Positions 7,660 through 9,102 of a stretch of 9,102 nt of DNA are shown here, piece by piece. The position numbers were made by a program, and so were the translations under genes. Origin of the DNA: Bacillota bacterium (GTDB lineage: Bacteria > Bacillota > Clostridia > Oscillospirales > Ruminococcaceae); contig JAEYXR010000085.1 of assembly GCA_023431215.1 (NCBI GenBank), positions 1-9,102 of the forward strand. The letters are read 5' to 3'. The notes below the pieces were generated by a model that ran no database searches, was not told the DNA's origin, and saw nothing but the letters and a program-made list of their open reading frames with translations. How positions within the stretch are numbered: position 1 is the first letter of the stretch; each line of letters opens with the position of its first letter.

Positions 7660-7756
7660 ATTTAAACTATTACTGTTGGCTTCGGAATTACACCGAATCG
7701 GCCTTATGGCTCTTGGAATTTACCATCGGTGGGGAGTAGCATCCCACTTCAAAGAT
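7650..7756 (-). ncRNA. FMN riboswitch (RFN element), partly degraded
   Basis: The minus strand matches the RFN aptamer that senses flavin mononucleotide ahead of riboflavin synthesis and transport genes. P1 is ATCTTT (7751-7756) with AAAGAT (7650-7655). Next come CTTTGAAGTGGGA, then CTCCCCACCGATGGT, in the place of the consensus CTTCGGGGCAGGG and TTCCCGACCGGCGGT. The second half is better kept: GATTCGGTGTAATTCCGAAG at 7680-7699, then CCAACAGTAATAG in place of CCGACGGTATAGT. Several normally invariant bases differ (GGGTGAAATTCCC reads GGGATGCTACTCC; GATGGGAG reads AAATGAAA), so ligand binding is doubtful. It leads directly into a terminator and a dead ribU gene. Confidence 0.82.
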
Positions 7757-7768
7757 TTATTGACTTTC

Positions 7769-8017
7769 TTACAGTGTGTACTCCTTGGGAGAGTCGCCGG
7801 AGAAGTTGTCAATTATAGTCTTTGCGCCCTCCAGATAAAATACCTCAATTAAGCCGTTAAGCATAACTGCTCCTACAACAATGGTACAAATCATGGCTAA
7901 AAATGCATCGCGGGTGGCAAAATCCAAAACTAATGCAAGGGTAAAAGGAATGATTGACAGTACATTGCCAGCCGTAATAGTGACCTCCCTAATCTGTGTG
8001 TCCTCCCCAGTGTACAT
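7769..8017 (-). CDS. Unrecognised small membrane-protein ORF, possibly a remnant
   Basis: An 82-residue frame from ATG 8017 to TAA 7769-7771. Two probable membrane segments are visible, at about residues 18-35 and 39-60, followed by a polar tail (EGAKTIIDNFSGDSPKEYTL). No family is recognised. No ribosome binding site precedes the ATG. The frame is open for 15 more codons upstream to a TAG, so this may be the 3' end of a longer decayed gene. An AGGGAGGT with a downstream ACG codon at residue 15 could mark a lost start. It ends 13 bp before the riboswitch on the same strand and overlaps a 70-residue plus-strand frame (7881-8093), which has no ribosome binding site or recognised domain. Coding status is uncertain. 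Confidence 0.35.
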   Translation of the reverse strand: MYTGEDTQIREVTITAGNVLSIIPFTLALVLDFATRDAFLAMICTIVVGAVMLNGLIEVFYLEGAKTIIDNFSGDSPKEYTL

Positions 8018-8153
8018 TGGGAGTATCGTGCGTACATTCCGTGATTCTATTGGAGGAAACTACTCACCTCATTTAAAAGTAGAAAGGAAGTAACAGGCGG
8101 ACTATGTGCATTTTTCCTTATCGAAGATCAGGCCGTTCCTTGCGGTTACTAGC
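8018..8153. other. Gap with no recognised gene, leader side of the CRISPR relic
   Basis: No gene or cas remnant is recognised here. If the CRISPR relic is oriented as its repeats suggest, the former leader would lie at the right-hand end of this stretch. No promoter was identified. Confidence 0.35.
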
Positions 8154-8251
8154 GTCGCCCCTCACACATGGGCGTGAATTGAAACCCGACAATGGCATAA
8201 TTCAAGTCCGGGAAGTACGGTCGCCCCTCACACAGGGGCGTGAATTAAAAC
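8154..8251 (+). CRISPR. Two-repeat CRISPR relic, type I-C-like repeat, no cas genes
   Basis: Two 32-bp copies lie at 8154-8185 and 8220-8251, separated by a 34-bp unique spacer (8186-8219). They begin GTCGCCCCTCACACA and end GGGCGTGAATTGAAAC in copy 1 and GGGCGTGAATTAAAAC in copy 2. The form GTCGCCCC...GGGGCGTG...ATTGAAAC, with a short internal palindrome, is that of type I-C repeats. Copy 2 keeps the 7-bp stem CGCCCCT/AGGGGCG but has changed its 3' tail. Copy 1 keeps the tail but has a G-to-T change that breaks one stem pair. No further repeat occurs at the expected spacing on either side, and no cas gene is in the window. The ATTGAAAC end suggests that the leader side is to the left. Confidence 0.8.
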
Positions 8252-8301
8252 TGAACCATATACAAAATAAGAAAAGAAACAATTCAATATAGTTCTGAAG
8301 T

Positions 8302-8350
8302 AAAGGGAGTAGTTTTTCGGTTTTATCAACCGATTAGCTACTGCCTTTTA
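8302..8350. repeat. Imperfect hairpin at the edge of the kinase fragment
   Basis: Three nested arms pair: AAAGG (8302-8306) with CCTTT (8344-8348), AGTAG (8308-8312) with CTACT (8338-8342), and TCGGTT (8317-8322) with AACCGA (8328-8333). It lies between the CRISPR relic and the FGGY-kinase fragment, exactly where that fragment stops matching. It may be a weak terminator or the scar of a small mobile repeat; no known element is recognised. Confidence 0.45.
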
Positions 8351-8476
8351 AATCCAAACTGGTAAAGCAACCTCTGACATTGGCACTCTTATCCAGTTCA
8401 CTGCCCCCGGCCAAGCTGGGATTAAATATCAGCTTATTGGCGCCAATGGGGCTTTCCTTGGCAGTTTTATTTTTAA
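8337..8476 (-). pseudogene. Fragment of an FGGY-family carbohydrate kinase (xylulokinase-like)
   Basis: On the minus strand, from about 8476, the frame reads KTAKESPIGANKLIFNPSLAGG, then SELDKSANVRGCFTSLDLKG, ending at a TAA at 8334-8336. This corresponds to the segment of xylulokinase-type FGGY kinases that usually reads like PPGANGLIFNPSLAGGSSLDxSPNIRGAFLGLDL, between the catalytic core and the second signature. Only about 45 residues are recognisable; neither the N-terminal ATP-binding half nor the following helical segment is found on either side, and the upstream frame is interrupted by a stop. It is clearly a relic. The sugar specificity of the ancestor cannot be told. Confidence 0.68.
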
Positions 8477-8597
8477 TTTTTGCACAAACAAAAAACAAAG
8501 GTACCCTTAACAGGCATACCTATATAATGTTATTTTCTATCTGGTGTGGACTGCGATTAAATACGCCATAGGACTTATCATAAAATTTTTTCTATAA

Positions 8598-8829
8598 GCA
8601 CACCTTGGGACTGATATTAGGAAAGGATAGTTATACAGTGCTGCTAGTTGAACTCTAAATAATTAAGATATAAACCCCTTACTACAAAACAGATTATATA
8701 ATTATTTTAAAAAGTTATTGATATGAAAGAATAAAAGGTCGATATGACCTATTTGTGATTAAAATGTGATAAAAATATATGCATTTAATACATAAATGGT
8801 AATAAGCATCATATTTTCATAACATATAC
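8598..8829. other. AT-rich non-coding stretch upstream of the last gene
   Basis: Very AT-rich, with stops in all frames and no recognisable coding remnant. It holds a short inverted repeat AGGTC-GATAT-GACCT (8736-8750) and an 11-bp tandem pair TGTGATTAAAA (8754-8764) and TGTGATAAAAA (8765-8775). Both could bind regulators of the gene at 8881, but no protein can be named. Confidence 0.4.
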
Positions 8830-8847
8830 TTGTTATAATTTTATCAA
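8830..8847. promoter_or_regulatory. Rex-like palindrome overlapping an extended -10 promoter element
   Basis: TTGTTATAATTTTATCAA is an imperfect 18-bp palindrome with 7 of 9 positions symmetric. It resembles the clostridial Rex operator form TTGTTAAnnnnTTAACAA. It contains TGTTATAAT (8831-8839), an extended -10 element, about 40 bp before the ATG at 8881; no good -35 box is seen. The Rex assignment is an inference from similarity and from the NADH-linked product downstream. Confidence 0.35.
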
Positions 8848-8868
8848 TCAATACTTGGCTATAATGAG

Positions 8869-8874
8869 AGGAGG
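8869..8874 (+). promoter_or_regulatory. Ribosome binding site of the NuoE/HndA-like gene
   Basis: AGGAGG lies 6 bases before the ATG at 8881 and supports this start. Confidence 0.85.
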
Positions 8875-8880
8875 CATTTT

Positions 8881-9102
8881 ATGCAAACTCAAGCACCTGT
8901 CTGCAGCTGCTCCGTGGAGGAAAAGGAACGGCTTTATCAGCAGATTGACAATGTCATCGATCTATATCGAGACAAGGAGGGGAGCCTAATCCAGGTGCTG
9001 CATCTGGCACAAGGAATTTACGGGTATCTTCCGCTGGAACTGCAGGAGCACATTGCCGACCAAATGGACATCCCTCTTAGTGAGGTTGCCGGGGTTGTAT
9101 CC
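8881..9102 (+). CDS. NuoE/HndA-type [2Fe-2S] subunit of an NADH-linked hydrogenase or dehydrogenase, N-terminal part
   Basis: The frame is open from ATG 8881 to the window end, 74 residues of a protein that normally has about 160. It reads MQTQAPVCSCSVEEKERLYQ, then DLYRDKEGSLIQVLHLAQGIYGYLP and LQEHIADQMDIPLSEVAGVVS. The LIQVLHLAQ...GYLP...IADQMDIPLSEVAGV pattern is the N-terminal helical part of the 24-kDa/NuoE family. The thioredoxin-like domain with the four cluster cysteines would lie beyond the window. Relatives serve as HndA in NADP-reducing hydrogenases, HydA-partner subunits in electron-bifurcating hydrogenases, and subunits of NADH-dependent formate dehydrogenases. Which complex applies depends on the next genes. 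Base composition rises sharply in GC at the start, as expected on leaving the AT-rich debris. The start is set by AGGAGG at 8869-8874. Confidence 0.85.
   Translation, partial: MQTQAPVCSCSVEEKERLYQQIDNVIDLYRDKEGSLIQVLHLAQGIYGYLPLELQEHIADQMDIPLSEVAGVVS

Noticed and set aside
7530..7852. Plus-strand frames across 7530-7852
   Set aside because: They cross the terminator and riboswitch and are antisense to them; no domain or start signal.
8104..8292. 62-codon plus-strand frame
   Set aside because: It runs through the CRISPR repeats and spacer; its protein repeat (RSPLTxGRELK) is only the translated repeat DNA.
8380..8571. 63-codon plus-strand frame with a hydrophobic stretch
   Set aside because: It lies antisense to the recognisable FGGY-kinase fragment and has no ribosome binding site.
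8511..8597. Short hydrophobic plus-strand peptide (reads YNVIFYLVWTAIKYAIG...)
   Set aside because: It could be the tail of a lost membrane protein, but it is under 30 residues and no family could be recognised.
8860..8865. Perfect TATAAT just before the last gene
   Set aside because: It touches the ribosome binding site, so a start point from it would fall inside the Shine-Dalgarno; the extended -10 at 8831-8839 fits better.
6897..8880. Insertion sequence or integrated element
   Set aside because: No transposase or integrase remnant, terminal inverted repeats, target duplications or attachment site could be found.

Overview
The window looks like chromosomal DNA of an anaerobic, low-to-moderate GC Firmicute of the class Clostridia, probably a gut-type Oscillospiraceae or Lachnospiraceae relative. 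The reasons are strong AGGAGG-type ribosome binding sites, a YesM/YesN-type two-component pair, two class I mannose-6-phosphate isomerase genes, a HndA/NuoE-type subunit, an FMN-riboswitch/ECF-transporter remnant and a type I-C-like CRISPR repeat. No species can be named from the sequence alone.

Positions 1-5000 hold a sugar-catabolism and regulation block. The 3' end of a long mannose-6-phosphate isomerase-like gene (1-621) is followed closely by a ROK-family sugar kinase (646-1536). Both run rightwards and end at a strong, probably bidirectional terminator (1557-1603). Converging on it from the right is a two-component operon on the minus strand: a membrane histidine kinase (3156-4940) and its AraC-type response regulator (1607-3184), overlapping by 29 bp. 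Its promoter is visible at 4981-5009.

Positions 5089-6896 hold a divergent two-gene operon: an aldose 1-epimerase and a second, short class I mannose-6-phosphate isomerase, joined by an ATGA overlap. With the ROK kinase these give a plausible route for a hexose: anomer conversion, phosphorylation, and aldose/ketose phosphate isomerisation. The kinase/regulator pair is the likely sensor-controller of this locus or of a linked transporter.

Positions 6897-8880 are about 2 kb without any convincing intact gene, and most of it is genomic debris. On the minus strand there is a decayed FMN riboswitch (7650-7756) with its terminator (7605-7659), leading into a riboflavin ECF-transporter S-component gene (RibU-like, 6993-7541) broken by several frameshifts and a stop. 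Next come a small membrane-protein ORF of unknown identity (7769-8017), a two-repeat type I-C-like CRISPR relic without cas genes (8154-8251), and a fragment of an FGGY-family sugar kinase (8337-8476).

At 8881 a new gene begins on the plus strand, cut off by the window end. It encodes a NuoE/HndA-type subunit of an NADH-linked hydrogenase or dehydrogenase. Its AT-rich upstream region carries a Rex-like palindrome over an extended -10 element. I see no transposase, integrase, tRNA or rRNA. I did not find a clearly new biological system; the most notable content is the riboswitch/ribU relic, the CRISPR relic and the possible redox operator.
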